Below are positions 37,625 through 45,932 of a stretch of DNA of 64,000 nucleotides, in pieces (the first letter of the stretch is position 1; every line of letters begins with the position of its first letter). The stretch lies in NCBI RefSeq assembly GCF_900603025.1, contig NZ_LR026975.1, forward strand, positions 558,001 through 622,000. The letters run 5' to 3'. Below the pieces are notes generated by a model. The model worked only from the letters and a program-made list of their open reading frames with translations, was not told where the DNA came from and ran no database searches. A program made the translations under genes and the position numbers. This DNA comes from Mycolicibacterium hassiacum DSM 44199. GTDB taxonomy: Bacteria > Actinomycetota > Actinomycetes > Mycobacteriales > Mycobacteriaceae.

Positions 37625-38509
37625 GTGCCAGCGTTGGCCATGAACCCGTGTCCGGTGGATACATCGGCGTGTCCGGTGGATGCGTCGGGCAGCCTTGGTG
37701 CCGCCGCTACTGAAGGGACGGTGTTCCCCACGATGACCGAGAAGGACGGGACGGCCCCACACACCACGCCGCCGGAGGAGTCGGCGCCGAATCCATCGGA
37801 GCAGGCCGCGACGGCGTCCAGCGAACCGGATCAGACCGACACGGCCGCCGACCGGCGCCGGCCGGCCGAGGCGGCAGCGATCCAGCCGGATGGCGCATCC
37901 GGGCAGCGCGAGGAGACCGACGCCGAGCTGACCGCGCGCTTCGAACGCGATGCCATTCCGCTGCTCGACCAGCTCTACGGCGCCGCACTGCGCATGACGC
38001 GCAATCCGGCCGACGCCGAGGACCTGGTCCAGGAGACCATGGTCAAGGCCTACCAGGGGTTCCGCTCGTTCCGCGAGGGCACCAACCTCAAGGCCTGGCT
38101 GTACCGGATCCTGACCAACACCTACATCAACAGCTACCGCAAGAAGCAACGGCAGCCATCGGAGTACCCGACCGAGGAGATCACCGACTGGCAGCTGGCG
38201 GCCAATGCCGGGCACTCGTCGACGGGTTTGCGGTCCGCAGAGGTGGAAGCCCTCGAACAGCTACCCGACAATGAGATCAAAGAAGCGCTGCAGGCTTTGC
38301 CGGAGGAATTCCGGATGGCGGTGTACTACGCCGACGTCGAGGGGTTCCCATACAAGGAGATCGCCGAGATCATGGATACACCCATCGGCACGGTGATGTC
38401 CCGGTTGCACCGGGGCCGTCGCCAGCTGCGGGAACTATTGGCCGGGGTGGCCAAGGAACGTGGATTTCTGCGGGGTCAGGTCGACACTCCTGAGGAGGTA
38501 ACGCGGTGA
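37625..38509 (+). CDS. sigH: ECF sigma factor SigH (redox and heat stress)
   Basis: It directs transcription of thioredoxin and other redox genes and is held by RshA until disulfide stress. Region 2 ([59 protein letters not shown]) and region 4 ([40 protein letters not shown]) are almost identical to M. tuberculosis SigH. GTG 37625 has an ideal ribosome site (GAGGAGGG, 8-base spacing) and gives 294 residues, with a disordered extension of about 75 residues before the conserved [14 protein letters not shown] 37733 (258 residues) is a second candidate start. A long unstable isoform made from an upstream start is known for SigR/SigH of actinomycetes. The stop overlaps rshA (GTGA). Confidence 0.93.
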   Translation: MPALAMNPCPVDTSACPVDASGSLGAAATEGTVFPTMTEKDGTAPHTTPPEESAPNPSEQAATASSEPDQTDTAADRRRPAEAAAIQPDGASGQREETDAELTARFERDAIPLLDQLYGAALRMTRNPADAEDLVQETMVKAYQGFRSFREGTNLKAWLYRILTNTYINSYRKKQRQPSEYPTEEITDWQLAANAGHSSTGLRSAEVEALEQLPDNEIKEALQALPEEFRMAVYYADVEGFPYKEIAEIMDTPIGTVMSRLHRGRRQLRELLAGVAKERGFLRGQVDTPEEVTR

Positions 38510-38802
38510 GCGACGACGAGCGTTGGACCCCGCCGGTCGGCCCGGTAGACCCGGATCACCCCGACTGCGCATCGGTGATCGCCGAGGTCTGGACCCTGTT
38601 GGACGGCGAGTGCACCCCCGACACCCGTGACCGGCTCCGCCGGCATCTTGAGGAATGCCCCGCCTGCCTGCGCTATTACGGACTCGAGGAACGGGTGAAG
38701 CGGCTGATCGCCACCAAGTGCGGTGGGGAGAAGGCGCCCGAGCGGTTGCGCCAGCGCCTCCGCCTGGAGATCAGCCGCACCACCATCATCCGCGGGAGCT
38801 GA
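38506..38802 (+). CDS. rshA: Zinc-containing anti-sigma factor RshA
   Basis: This 98-residue redox-sensitive anti-sigma factor binds SigH and releases it on oxidation. The zinc motif HxxxCxxC is His47-Cys51-Cys54 (HLEECPAC), with further Cys21 and Cys36. The length matches M. tuberculosis RshA (about 101). It is coupled to sigH by a 4-base overlap, ensuring balanced production. It is convergent with the bL37 gene, 11 bases away. Confidence 0.96.
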   Translation: MSDDERWTPPVGPVDPDHPDCASVIAEVWTLLDGECTPDTRDRLRRHLEECPACLRYYGLEERVKRLIATKCGGEKAPERLRQRLRLEISRTTIIRGS

Positions 38803-38813
38803 TCCGCTCCGGT

Positions 38814-38897
38814 TTACGAGTTGCCGGCGTTCGGCCGTTTGCCGTGGTTCGCCTTCGTGTGCTTGCGGTCGCGCTTCTTGCGGCCACGCTTGCCCAT
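38814..38897 (-). CDS. Mycobacterial 50S ribosomal protein bL37
   Basis: A 27-residue basic peptide, MGKRGRKKRDRKHTKANHGK followed by RPNAGNS, is read on the minus strand from ATG 38897 to TAA 38814, with ribosome site CGGAGG. It matches the small protein bL37 that was found in cryo-EM structures of M. smegmatis 50S subunits. Eleven of 27 residues are Lys or Arg, consistent with rRNA binding. It is easy to miss because of its size. It lies between rshA and the TB7.3 gene. Confidence 0.9.
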   Translation of the reverse strand: MGKRGRKKRDRKHTKANHGKRPNAGNS

Positions 38898-39074
38898 CGT
38901 GTACCTCCGATTGTCGTTAGCGGGAGTCGTCCTGCAGCTGCCGGCAGGTCCAAGACATCCTCTCACGGCCCGGTGACAGCGCTGACGGGCCGGTGGTGTG
39001 GTTCGATATAACCCGTTGCAGAGGCAGTCGGGTACCGGCGGCGTACCGGCGACAGAAGTGGCGAAGGGGTGAAG

Positions 39075-39290
39075 ATGGCCGAGGATGTTCGCGCGGAGAT
39101 TGTGGCCAGCGTGCTGGAGGTCGTGGTTAACGAAGGCGATCAGATCGGCGCAGGCGACACCCTGGTGCTGCTCGAGTCGATGAAGATGGAGATCCCGGTG
39201 ATCGCCGAGGTCTCCGGGACCGTCAGCAAGGTCAACGTGGCGCCCGGCGACGTCATCCAGGCCGGCGACCTCATCGCGGTGATCAGCTGA
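39075..39290 (+). CDS. Biotin attachment domain protein TB7.3 (Rv3221c-type)
   Basis: This stand-alone 71-residue biotinyl/lipoyl domain has the biotinylated Lys37 in ESMKMEI. It resembles the biotin carboxyl carrier domains of acyl-CoA carboxylases; whether it carries biotin for a specific carboxylase is not settled. ATG at 39075 gives exactly the 71 residues of M. tuberculosis TB7.3; GTG 39069 would add two residues. It stands alone, 48 bases before pdtaS. Confidence 0.94.
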   Translation: MAEDVRAEIVASVLEVVVNEGDQIGAGDTLVLLESMKMEIPVIAEVSGTVSKVNVAPGDVIQAGDLIAVIS

Positions 39291-39338
39291 TCACCGGCCC
39301 AGTAGCTCGGCTCGGCACCACTCGAGAAGTAGCCCGGT

Positions 39339-40838
39339 ATGTCGACCCTCGGTGAGCTCCTCGCCGAGCACACCATGCTGCCCGGAAACGCCGTCGACCA
39401 TCTGCACGCGGTCGTGGCCGAGTGGCAGCTACTGGCCGACATGTCCTTCGCCGACTACCTGATGTGGGTGCGCCGCGACGACGGCGCACTGGTCTGCGTC
39501 GCGCAGGTGAGGCCCAACACCGCCTCGACCGTGCTGTTGGCCGACGCCGTCGGCACCATCAACAAACCCGAGGAGATGCCGCTGGTCACCCGGGCCTTCG
39601 ACACCGGCGAGATCGGCCGCACCGACCGGAGTGCGCAGGGCGACTCGCTCGGCCTCAACGTCGAGGCCGTTCCGGTGCGCTACAAGGACGACGTGGTGGC
39701 GGTGCTGACCCACCAGACCGGCCTGGCCGGGCGCAAGGCCAGCCCGCTGGAGACGGCCTATCTGGAGTGCGCCAACGACCTGCTGATCATGCTGTCCGAG
39801 GGCACCTTCCCCAACGTGGGCGATGTGGCGTCCTCGTCGCGCTCCAGTCCCCGGGTGGGCGACGGTTTCATCCGGCTCGACGAGACCGGTGTGGTCACCT
39901 ACGCCAGTCCGAACGCGATCTCGGCCTACCACCGCATGGGGCTGCCGGCCGAACTCGAGGGCCACAACCTGATCAGCGTGACCCGGCCGCTGATCTCCGA
40001 CCCGTTCGAGGCGCAGGAGCTCGCCGAACACATCCGGGAGTCGTTCACCGGCGGAACCGGCATGCGCATGGAGGTCGACGCCGGCAGTGCGGCGGTGCTG
40101 CTGCGCACACTGCCGCTGGTGGTGCACGGCGAGCCGGTCGGGGCGGCGGTGCTGATCCGCGACGTCACCGAGGTCAAGCGCCGCGACCGCGCCCTGCTGT
40201 CCAAGGACGCGACGATCCGCGAGATCCACCATCGGGTGAAGAACAACCTGCAGACGGTCGCGGCGCTGCTGCGGCTGCAGGCGCGGCGCACCAACAGCCC
40301 GGAGGGCCGGGAGGCGCTGATGGAGTCGGTGCGCCGGGTGACCTCGATCGCGCTGGTGCACGACGCGCTGTCGATGTCGGTCGACGAGGAGGTCAACCTC
40401 GACGAGGTCATCGACCGCATCCTGCCGATGATGAACGACGTCGCCGCCCCGGACGACACCGCCACCCCGGTGCGCATCACCCGGGTCGGCGAGCTCGGGG
40501 TGCTCGACGCCGACCGGGCGACCGCGCTGGTCATGGTCATCACCGAGCTGGTTCAGAACGCCATCGAGCACGCCTTCGAGCCGGGTTCGGCGCAGGGCAA
40601 CGTGACCATCCGGGCCGAGCGCTCGGCCCGCTGGCTGGACGTGACCGTGCACGACGACGGCCGCGGGCTGCCCGAGGGCTTCAGCCTGGAGAAGGCCGAC
40701 CGGCTGGGACTGCAGATCGTGCGGACCCTGGTGTCGGCCGAACTGGACGGGTCGCTGGGGATGCACGAATCGCCCGGCGGCGGAACCGATGTCGTGCTGC
40801 GGATGCCCATTGGCAGACGGGCCCGGCTCGCTCAATAA
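39339..40838 (+). CDS. pdtaS: Sensor histidine kinase PdtaS
   Basis: This soluble kinase of the PdtaS-PdtaR system phosphorylates the RNA-binding antiterminator PdtaR. The 499-residue protein has an N-terminal GAF domain (about 1-150), a PAS domain (about 175-290), the HisKA_2 dimerisation motif EIHHRVKNNLQT with His297/298, and a HATPase domain (ELVQNAIEHAF, DDGRGLPEGF, GGGTDVVLRMP). There are no membrane segments. pdtaR is not in the window, which is normal as it lies elsewhere. An intrinsic terminator follows. Confidence 0.95.
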   Translation: MSTLGELLAEHTMLPGNAVDHLHAVVAEWQLLADMSFADYLMWVRRDDGALVCVAQVRPNTASTVLLADAVGTINKPEEMPLVTRAFDTGEIGRTDRSAQGDSLGLNVEAVPVRYKDDVVAVLTHQTGLAGRKASPLETAYLECANDLLIMLSEGTFPNVGDVASSSRSSPRVGDGFIRLDETGVVTYASPNAISAYHRMGLPAELEGHNLISVTRPLISDPFEAQELAEHIRESFTGGTGMRMEVDAGSAAVLLRTLPLVVHGEPVGAAVLIRDVTEVKRRDRALLSKDATIREIHHRVKNNLQTVAALLRLQARRTNSPEGREALMESVRRVTSIALVHDALSMSVDEEVNLDEVIDRILPMMNDVAAPDDTATPVRITRVGELGVLDADRATALVMVITELVQNAIEHAFEPGSAQGNVTIRAERSARWLDVTVHDDGRGLPEGFSLEKADRLGLQIVRTLVSAELDGSLGMHESPGGGTDVVLRMPIGRRARLAQ

Positions 40839-40907
40839 GTTGGGTTAGTCACATTGCGCAATTCGGCCAATTGTGGCAATTGGGGCATTGAATTCAGGCC
40901 GAAAAAT

Positions 40908-40934
40908 ACGGCCCCGACATTTCGTCGGGGCCGT
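40908..40934 (-). terminator. Intrinsic terminator of whiB1, also serving pdtaS
   Basis: A perfect 11-bp stem ACGGCCCCGAC/GTCGGGGCCGT surrounds the loop ATTTC. On the minus strand the stem is followed by ATTTTTC, a U tract, making a good terminator for whiB1. It also sits at the end of pdtaS on the other strand. Confidence 0.9.
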
Positions 40935-40957
40935 CGGCTTTCTCGTGGCTGGTGGGG

Positions 40958-41212
40958 TTATACGCCGCTGCGGGCCTTGGTCCGGGCGTTGCGACGCTTG
41001 AGAGCACGCCGCTCGTCCTCGCTCATGCCGCCCCAGACACCGGCGTCCTGGCCGGTCTCCAAAGCCCAGGTGAGGCACTCGGTGGTCACCGGACAGCGGT
41101 TACAGACGAGCTTCGCATCGGCGATTTGCGCGAGCGCCGGACCGCTGTTCCCGACCGGGAAGAACAGCTCCGGATCCTCGTCGCGACAGACCGCCTTGTG
41201 GCGCCAATCCAT
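40958..41212 (-). CDS. whiB1: Iron-sulfur transcription factor WhiB1
   Basis: This essential 84-residue nitric-oxide-responsive [4Fe-4S] regulator interacts with SigA. The cluster ligands Cys9, Cys37, Cys40 and Cys46 (CNRC...C) are present, with the GVWGG turn and a basic C-terminal DNA-binding tail (RRALKRRNARTKAR). ATG 41212 is preceded by AAGGAG. The 225-base leader holds no other gene and contains a CRP-like site. Confidence 0.97.
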   Translation of the reverse strand: MDWRHKAVCRDEDPELFFPVGNSGPALAQIADAKLVCNRCPVTTECLTWALETGQDAGVWGGMSEDERRALKRRNARTKARSGV

Positions 41213-41350
41213 AGATCTAACTCCTTATCGTGTGCGCAGCAGGGCGCACGAGCGTTTCTTCGGCTGTTAACGGGTGCACGAGAAATGTTTCTGCACTGTT
41301 GCCAACGATGCTTTCACACACTCGACAGATGTCAATGGACTTCAGTTAAC

Positions 41351-41367
41351 AAGTGCGCAATCTCACT
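41351..41367 (-). promoter_or_regulatory. CRP-like site upstream of whiB1
   Basis: On the minus strand it reads AGTGAGATTGCGCACTT, fitting GTGA-N6-TCAC with one mismatch. whiB1 of M. tuberculosis is controlled by cAMP-CRP (Rv3676) at a very similar sequence. It lies about 140 bases before the start codon. Confidence 0.7.
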
Positions 41368-41437
41368 CACCCCGAGCGTTCGCGAAGCGCTCACCGGGCT
41401 GTACTAGACTTTGGTACACCTGCCCCCGGAATTCTGA

Positions 41438-42412
41438 TTACCGCAGGTCAGAACGGGTTTTTGCAGGTGGTGCCAGCACGCCCAGGGCATCCGGCACCGC
41501 CGTGAAGGTCATCTCCTCCCGCAGCCCGACATAGTCCCCGTCGATCTGGCAGGCGATCGGTGCGGAGCTGGTCACCCGCAACCACGGCAGGTCGTCCTCG
41601 CGGATGAGGTGGCGGCCCTTGATCTCGGCCCGCTGCGACAGCATGCGCCGCGCCAGCCGCAGGTTCGCCCAGGCGTTCATGCTGGTCGTGGCGAACACCC
41701 CGAGCCCGGTCTCGAACGTGGTCGTCGGGTTGGTCCACACCGGCCGGGAGTTGGCGTAGGTCCACGGGCTGGCGTTGGACACGAACACGAAGTGCACCCC
41801 CGACACCGGGTCGCGGTCGGGCAACTGCAGCGTCAGCGTCGGGTCCTTGCCGATGCTGGCCAGCACCTCGCGGATGGCGACCCGGATATAGCGCCCGGCG
41901 GTCACCTTGCGGCCCTTGGCGCGCTGGGCCTCGACCGCGGCCACCACATCGCCGTCCACCCCCATCCCGGCGGTGAACACACACCAGCGCTCCCCGCAGT
42001 TCACCAGCCCGATGCGCCGCCAGGCGCCGTTGCGCCGGTGCTCGGAGAGCAGGTCGATGAGCTGGTTGGTGGCCTCGATGGGGTCCGGGCTGATACCCAG
42101 CGCGCGGGCGAACACGTTGGCCGAACCGCCGGGGACCACGCCGATCGCCGGCGCGGAGCCGCCGTCCGCACCCGGGCCCACCTCGTCGAGGACACCGTTG
42201 ACCACCTCGTTCACCGTGCCGTCGCCGCCGTGCACGATGATCACGTCCACTCCGTCGCGGGCGGCCCAGTGCCCGAGCTCGATGGCATGCCCGCGATGTG
42301 CGGTCTGGACCACGGTCAGCTTCACCCTGCTCTCCAGGGCGTGCGCCAGCAGGTCGCGGCCGGCCGGGGTCGTCGAGGTGGCGTTGGGGTTCACGATCAG
42401 CACGGCGCGCAC
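41438..42412 (-). CDS. Diacylglycerol/sphingosine kinase-like protein (Rv3218-type)
   Basis: This 324-residue lipid kinase family protein has N-terminal VLIVNPNA, the nucleotide-binding VHGGDGTVNEVVNGVL (near 65) and GVVPGGSANVFARAL, followed by the beta-sandwich domain. A lipid substrate is probable but not specified by sequence. GTG 42412 was chosen because VRAVLIVNPNATST is the family start. It is divergent from the membrane protein gene at 42491. Confidence 0.9.
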   Translation of the reverse strand: MRAVLIVNPNATSTTPAGRDLLAHALESRVKLTVVQTAHRGHAIELGHWAARDGVDVIIVHGGDGTVNEVVNGVLDEVGPGADGGSAPAIGVVPGGSANVFARALGISPDPIEATNQLIDLLSEHRRNGAWRRIGLVNCGERWCVFTAGMGVDGDVVAAVEAQRAKGRKVTAGRYIRVAIREVLASIGKDPTLTLQLPDRDPVSGVHFVFVSNASPWTYANSRPVWTNPTTTFETGLGVFATTSMNAWANLRLARRMLSQRAEIKGRHLIREDDLPWLRVTSSAPIACQIDGDYVGLREEMTFTAVPDALGVLAPPAKTRSDLR

Positions 42413-42490
42413 GGGGTCCGAGCCTAGCGGGCGGATCCGGGCGCCGAGCCTCGCCGGACGGCGGGATCGGCCGCTGTCTACCCTCGAGGC

Positions 42491-42937
42491 GTGATCGTTC
42501 CCTCCCCGGCGACCGTGCGCCAGGCCGCGGTGCTGGTCGGTATCGAAGGCGCCGCCGGCGTCCTGGCCGCGGTGGTCTATCTGATCAGCGGGTTCGGCGG
42601 CGCCACCGTGTCCGGGCTCAACAAGTTCGGTACCGCCGCCTGGTTCGCGGCCATGGCCGCCGGGGTGCTGGCCGCGGCCTGGGCGCTGTGGACGGGACGG
42701 CGCTGGGGCCGGGGCATCGCGGTGTTCGCGCAACTGCTGTTGCTGCCGGTGGCGTGGTATCTGGGCGTGGGCTCACACCAGTGGCTGTACGCCATTCCGG
42801 TCGCGGTGATCGCGTTGGTGACGCTGGGGCTGTTGTTCAGCCCGTCGACGCTGGAGTGGCTCGCCCAGGACCCCGGCGCTCAGGGCCCTTCAGACTCCGC
42901 CGCCAACGCCGACAACTGTTGGCCCGACACCCGGTAG
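42491..42937 (+). CDS. Four-TM membrane protein (Rv3217c-type)
   Basis: This 148-residue protein has hydrophobic segments near 12-35, 45-68, 75-95 and 100-120, and a short hydrophilic tail. GTG 42491 is the start. The last 58 bases overlap the convergent acetyltransferase gene. It is conserved at this place in mycobacteria; the function is unknown. Confidence 0.85.
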   Translation: MIVPSPATVRQAAVLVGIEGAAGVLAAVVYLISGFGGATVSGLNKFGTAAWFAAMAAGVLAAAWALWTGRRWGRGIAVFAQLLLLPVAWYLGVGSHQWLYAIPVAVIALVTLGLLFSPSTLEWLAQDPGAQGPSDSAANADNCWPDTR

Positions 42938-43371
42938 GTGATCCACTCCGACTGCGGCCGGCCGCCGACCGAGTCGTACAGCGCGATCGCGTTGACGTTC
43001 CAGTCCAGCACCGCCCACGACAGGCGGCTGTATCCGTGGTCCACGCATTCGCGCGCCAGCGTGGCCAGCAGTCGGCGGGCCAGGCCACGCCGGCGGAACC
43101 GCGGCCGCACGAACAGGTCCTCCAGGTAGATCCCCGGGACACCGTCCCAGGTGGAGAAGGTGCGGAACCACAATGCGATGGCCGCCGCGGACCCGTCCAC
43201 CTCGGCGATGTGGCCGAACAGCGTCGGGTCGTCGCCGAAAAGCGCGGTGTGCAATTGGCTTTCGGTGATCCGACACTCGTCGGCGGCGTGCTCGAACTCG
43301 GCGAGCTCGCGGATCATCGCGGCCAGCTCCGGCTCGTCGCCGGGCCGCACCCGTCGGATCAGCTCGGTCAT
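42880..43371 (-). CDS. GNAT-family N-acetyltransferase (Rv3216-type)
   Basis: This 163-residue protein has the acetyl-CoA loop RPRFRRRGLARRLLATLA and the segments IYLEDLFVRP and NVNAIALYDSVGG, resembling diamine/spermidine acetyltransferases. The ATG at 43371 overlaps the entC stop (ATGA), so it is the last gene of the gpm2-entC operon. The small-molecule substrate is unknown. Confidence 0.9.
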   Translation of the reverse strand: MTELIRRVRPGDEPELAAMIRELAEFEHAADECRITESQLHTALFGDDPTLFGHIAEVDGSAAAIALWFRTFSTWDGVPGIYLEDLFVRPRFRRRGLARRLLATLARECVDHGYSRLSWAVLDWNVNAIALYDSVGGRPQSEWITYRVSGQQLSALAAESEGP

Positions 43372-44465
43372 GTAGGCACACCCATCGCGGTCAGGATAGT
43401 GGCGAACTTCGTTGTCGTCTCGGCGAGTTCGTCTTCCGGATCGGAGTCGGCGACGATACCGCCGCCGGAGTAGGCCAGTGCGCTGCGCCGGTCGGCGGAC
43501 AGCTGCGCGCACCGGATGGACACCACCCAGCGGCCGTCGCCGCGCCGGTCGCACCAGCCCACCGCGCCGGCGTAGAAGCCGCGGTCGCCTTCCAGTTCGG
43601 CGATCAGCTCGGCCGCCGGCGCGGCCGGCACCCCGCCGACCGCCGGGGTGGGATGCATTCGCAGCGCCAAATCCAAAGCTGTAATCGACTTTTCGCGAAG
43701 CTGCGCGGTGATGGGGGTGTACAGGTGCCACACGGCGGCGGTCTTGTCCAGCCGGGGCTCGGGGGCGATCTGCAGCTCGCTGCACACCGGTTCGAGCGCC
43801 TCCCGAATCGCCTCGACCACCAGCCGGTGCTCGTGGCGGTTCTTGGCCGAGGCGGCCAGTCGCGCTCCACTGGCCGCGTCCGTCTCGGGATCGGCGTGCC
43901 GTGGCGCCGAACCGGCGAACGGTGCGCACAGGACACGGTCGCCGCGGCGGGCCACCAGCAGTTCCGGGCTGGCCCCGACCAGTGCCGTACCGGAGTAGGC
44001 CGCGCCGGCGGCGGTCAGGTCGGCCAGGAACGCGTTGGCGGTGGGGTCGGCGCCGGCCAGGCGGTGCAGCACGGTGCGCGCATCGAGGTGCCCGTCGGCG
44101 ACCAGTCGCAACGTGCGTGCCAGCACCACCTTCTGCAACGCGTCATCGGGATCCCGCAGCCGGCGCAGGGCCCGGCTGATCCGGGCGCGGTGCTCGTCGG
44201 TTTCGGGCCGGGCCTCGGCGATCGTCACCTCCGGCAGCGGCCGCAGCGGCCAGGTCGGCAGCGCGTCGAGGAACCGGATGCTCTGGGGCCGGATCAGCGC
44301 CGCCGGCGCGGTGAGGTCGAATGGCAACGCGCCCACGATGATCGGTGCGCTGTGCGACGCCAGCGCGGCCTTGGCGTCGGCGACGACCGGGAAGGCCGTG
44401 TGGATACCGTCGGCGACCACGGCGCCGCCGTCGGTGGCCAGGATGAAGCTCGGTTCGCGGGTCAT
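43368..44465 (-). CDS. entC: Isochorismate synthase
   Basis: This chorismate-utilising enzyme makes isochorismate, probably for menaquinone. The 365-residue protein has ALQKVVLARTLRL, the region ALVGASPELLV, SAKNRHEHRLVVEAI, MHPTPAVGG and ELEGDRGFYAGAVGWCDRRGDG with SIRCAQL near the C-terminus, the typical chorismate-binding core. ATG 44465 overlaps the gpm2 stop by 4 bases. There are no other siderophore genes nearby, which favours the menaquinone role. Confidence 0.93.
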   Translation of the reverse strand: MTREPSFILATDGGAVVADGIHTAFPVVADAKAALASHSAPIIVGALPFDLTAPAALIRPQSIRFLDALPTWPLRPLPEVTIAEARPETDEHRARISRALRRLRDPDDALQKVVLARTLRLVADGHLDARTVLHRLAGADPTANAFLADLTAAGAAYSGTALVGASPELLVARRGDRVLCAPFAGSAPRHADPETDAASGARLAASAKNRHEHRLVVEAIREALEPVCSELQIAPEPRLDKTAAVWHLYTPITAQLREKSITALDLALRMHPTPAVGGVPAAPAAELIAELEGDRGFYAGAVGWCDRRGDGRWVVSIRCAQLSADRRSALAYSGGGIVADSDPEDELAETTTKFATILTAMGVPT

Positions 44466-45073
44466 GACGCCAGGCAGGGGTGGCGATGCCCCGTCAGTCC
44501 CAGTGCGCTGATCTGGCGCACGCCGTGTTCGTGGCCGCACACCGCGATCGACGCGGCCACCATCGCGAACCGGATGCCCGCGCCGATGTGCAGGTCGATC
44601 CAACGGGTCGCCACCGCGCGGGAGAAGTGCCCGTGCCCGACGAACACCACGTCGCGGTCCGGAAGGTGTTCGAGGGCATAGCCGATGGCGCGGTCGGCTC
44701 GCTCGGCGACCTGGCTCGGGGATTCACCGCCCGGACAGCCGTGCGTCCAGACCAGCCAATCGGGCACCGCTCGGCGGATCTCCTCGGTGGTGCGGCCTTC
44801 GTAGTCGCCGTAGTCCCACTCGGCCAGCAGCGGCGAGGTCTCGTGCACCGGCAGGCCCGCGAGTTCGGCGGTGGTCAGCGCGCGTCGGCGCGGGCTGGAC
44901 ACCACGAACGGATCGCGCAGCTGCAGCACCGCCAGCGCCTGGCCGGCCAGCATGGCCTGGTCGCGACCGGTGTCGGTGAGGTCGAGCTCGGTGCGGCTGG
45001 TGTGCCGGCCGGACAACGACCATTGCGTCTCGCCGTGGCGAAGTAACAGCAGCCGATGGTGCTCGACACTCAC
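44462..45073 (-). CDS. gpm2: Histidine phosphatase superfamily protein Gpm2
   Basis: This 203-residue phosphatase has the catalytic LLLLRHGET near the N-terminus, the Arg and Glu of SPRRRAL and LLAEWDYGDYEG, and the second His in VFVGHGHFSRA. The M. tuberculosis homologue (Rv3214), once named as a mutase, is an acid phosphatase. GTG 45073 reproduces its length exactly. It is the first gene of the gpm2-entC-GNAT operon and divergent from the ParA-like gene. Confidence 0.93.
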   Translation of the reverse strand: MSVEHHRLLLLRHGETQWSLSGRHTSRTELDLTDTGRDQAMLAGQALAVLQLRDPFVVSSPRRRALTTAELAGLPVHETSPLLAEWDYGDYEGRTTEEIRRAVPDWLVWTHGCPGGESPSQVAERADRAIGYALEHLPDRDVVFVGHGHFSRAVATRWIDLHIGAGIRFAMVAASIAVCGHEHGVRQISALGLTGHRHPCLAS

Positions 45074-45131
45074 GCTGGCGATTCTGCCGCACGGGTCGTC
45101 GCGATGTTCCCGACCGTGCCAGGATGAACCT

Positions 45132-45926
45132 GTGACGCGGGTACTTGCGGTCGCCAATCAAAAGGGTGGGGTCGCCAAGACGACGACGGTGGCGTCGCTG
45201 GGTGCGGCGATCCAGCAGGAGGGGCGACGGGTGCTGCTCGTCGACCTCGATCCGCAGGGCTGCCTGACGTTTTCGCTCGGACACGACCCCGACAAGCTGC
45301 CGGTGTCGGTGCACAAGGTGCTACTCGGCGAGGTGGAGCCGGACGTCGCGCTCGTCGAGACGTCCGAGGGGATGAGCCTGCTGCCGGCCAACATCGACCT
45401 CGCCGGGGCGGAGGCCATGCTGCTGATGCGCGCCGGCCGCGAGTATGCGCTCAAGCGGGCCCTGGCCAAGCTGGCCGACCGCTTCGACGTGGTGATCATC
45501 GACTGCCCGCCCTCACTGGGCGTGCTCACCCTCAACGGGCTGACCGCCGCCGACGACGTCATCGTGCCGCTGCAGTGCGAGACGCTGGCGCACCGCGGCG
45601 TGGGGCAGTTCCTGCGCACCATCAAGGACGTCCAGCAGATCACCAACAGCGAGCTGAAACTGCTCGGCGCCCTGCCGACGCTGTACGACCCGCGCACCAC
45701 CCACAGCCGCGACGTGCTGCTCGACATCGCCGACCGGTACGGGCTTGCGGTGCTCGCGCCGCCCATCCCGCGCACCGTGCGGTTCGCCGAGGCCAGCGCG
45801 TCGGGTGCCTCGGTGCTGTCGGCGCGCAAGAACAAGGGCGCCGAAGCTTACCGGGAACTCGCCGCAGCGCTGCTGGCCTACTGGGAGCACGACAAGCCCC
45901 TGCCCACCTACAGCCCGGAGCTGTAG
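45132..45926 (+). CDS. ParA/Soj-family ATPase (Rv3213c-type)
   Basis: This 264-residue deviant Walker ATPase has the P-loop ANQKGGVAKTTTV, the switch region VDLDPQG and DVVIIDCPPSLGVLTLNGL. No parB is adjacent, so it is probably not the chromosomal ParA but a positioning or regulatory paralogue. Start GTG 45132. It is convergent with the Rv3212-like gene. Confidence 0.92.
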   Translation: MTRVLAVANQKGGVAKTTTVASLGAAIQQEGRRVLLVDLDPQGCLTFSLGHDPDKLPVSVHKVLLGEVEPDVALVETSEGMSLLPANIDLAGAEAMLLMRAGREYALKRALAKLADRFDVVIIDCPPSLGVLTLNGLTAADDVIVPLQCETLAHRGVGQFLRTIKDVQQITNSELKLLGALPTLYDPRTTHSRDVLLDIADRYGLAVLAPPIPRTVRFAEASASGASVLSARKNKGAEAYRELAAALLAYWEHDKPLPTYSPEL

Positions 45927-45932
45927 CGGCGG

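Noticed and set aside
43368..45073. entC/gpm2 as a siderophore (enterobactin) operon
   Set aside because: No other siderophore genes are present. The names are historical; menaquinone synthesis and phosphatase roles fit better.
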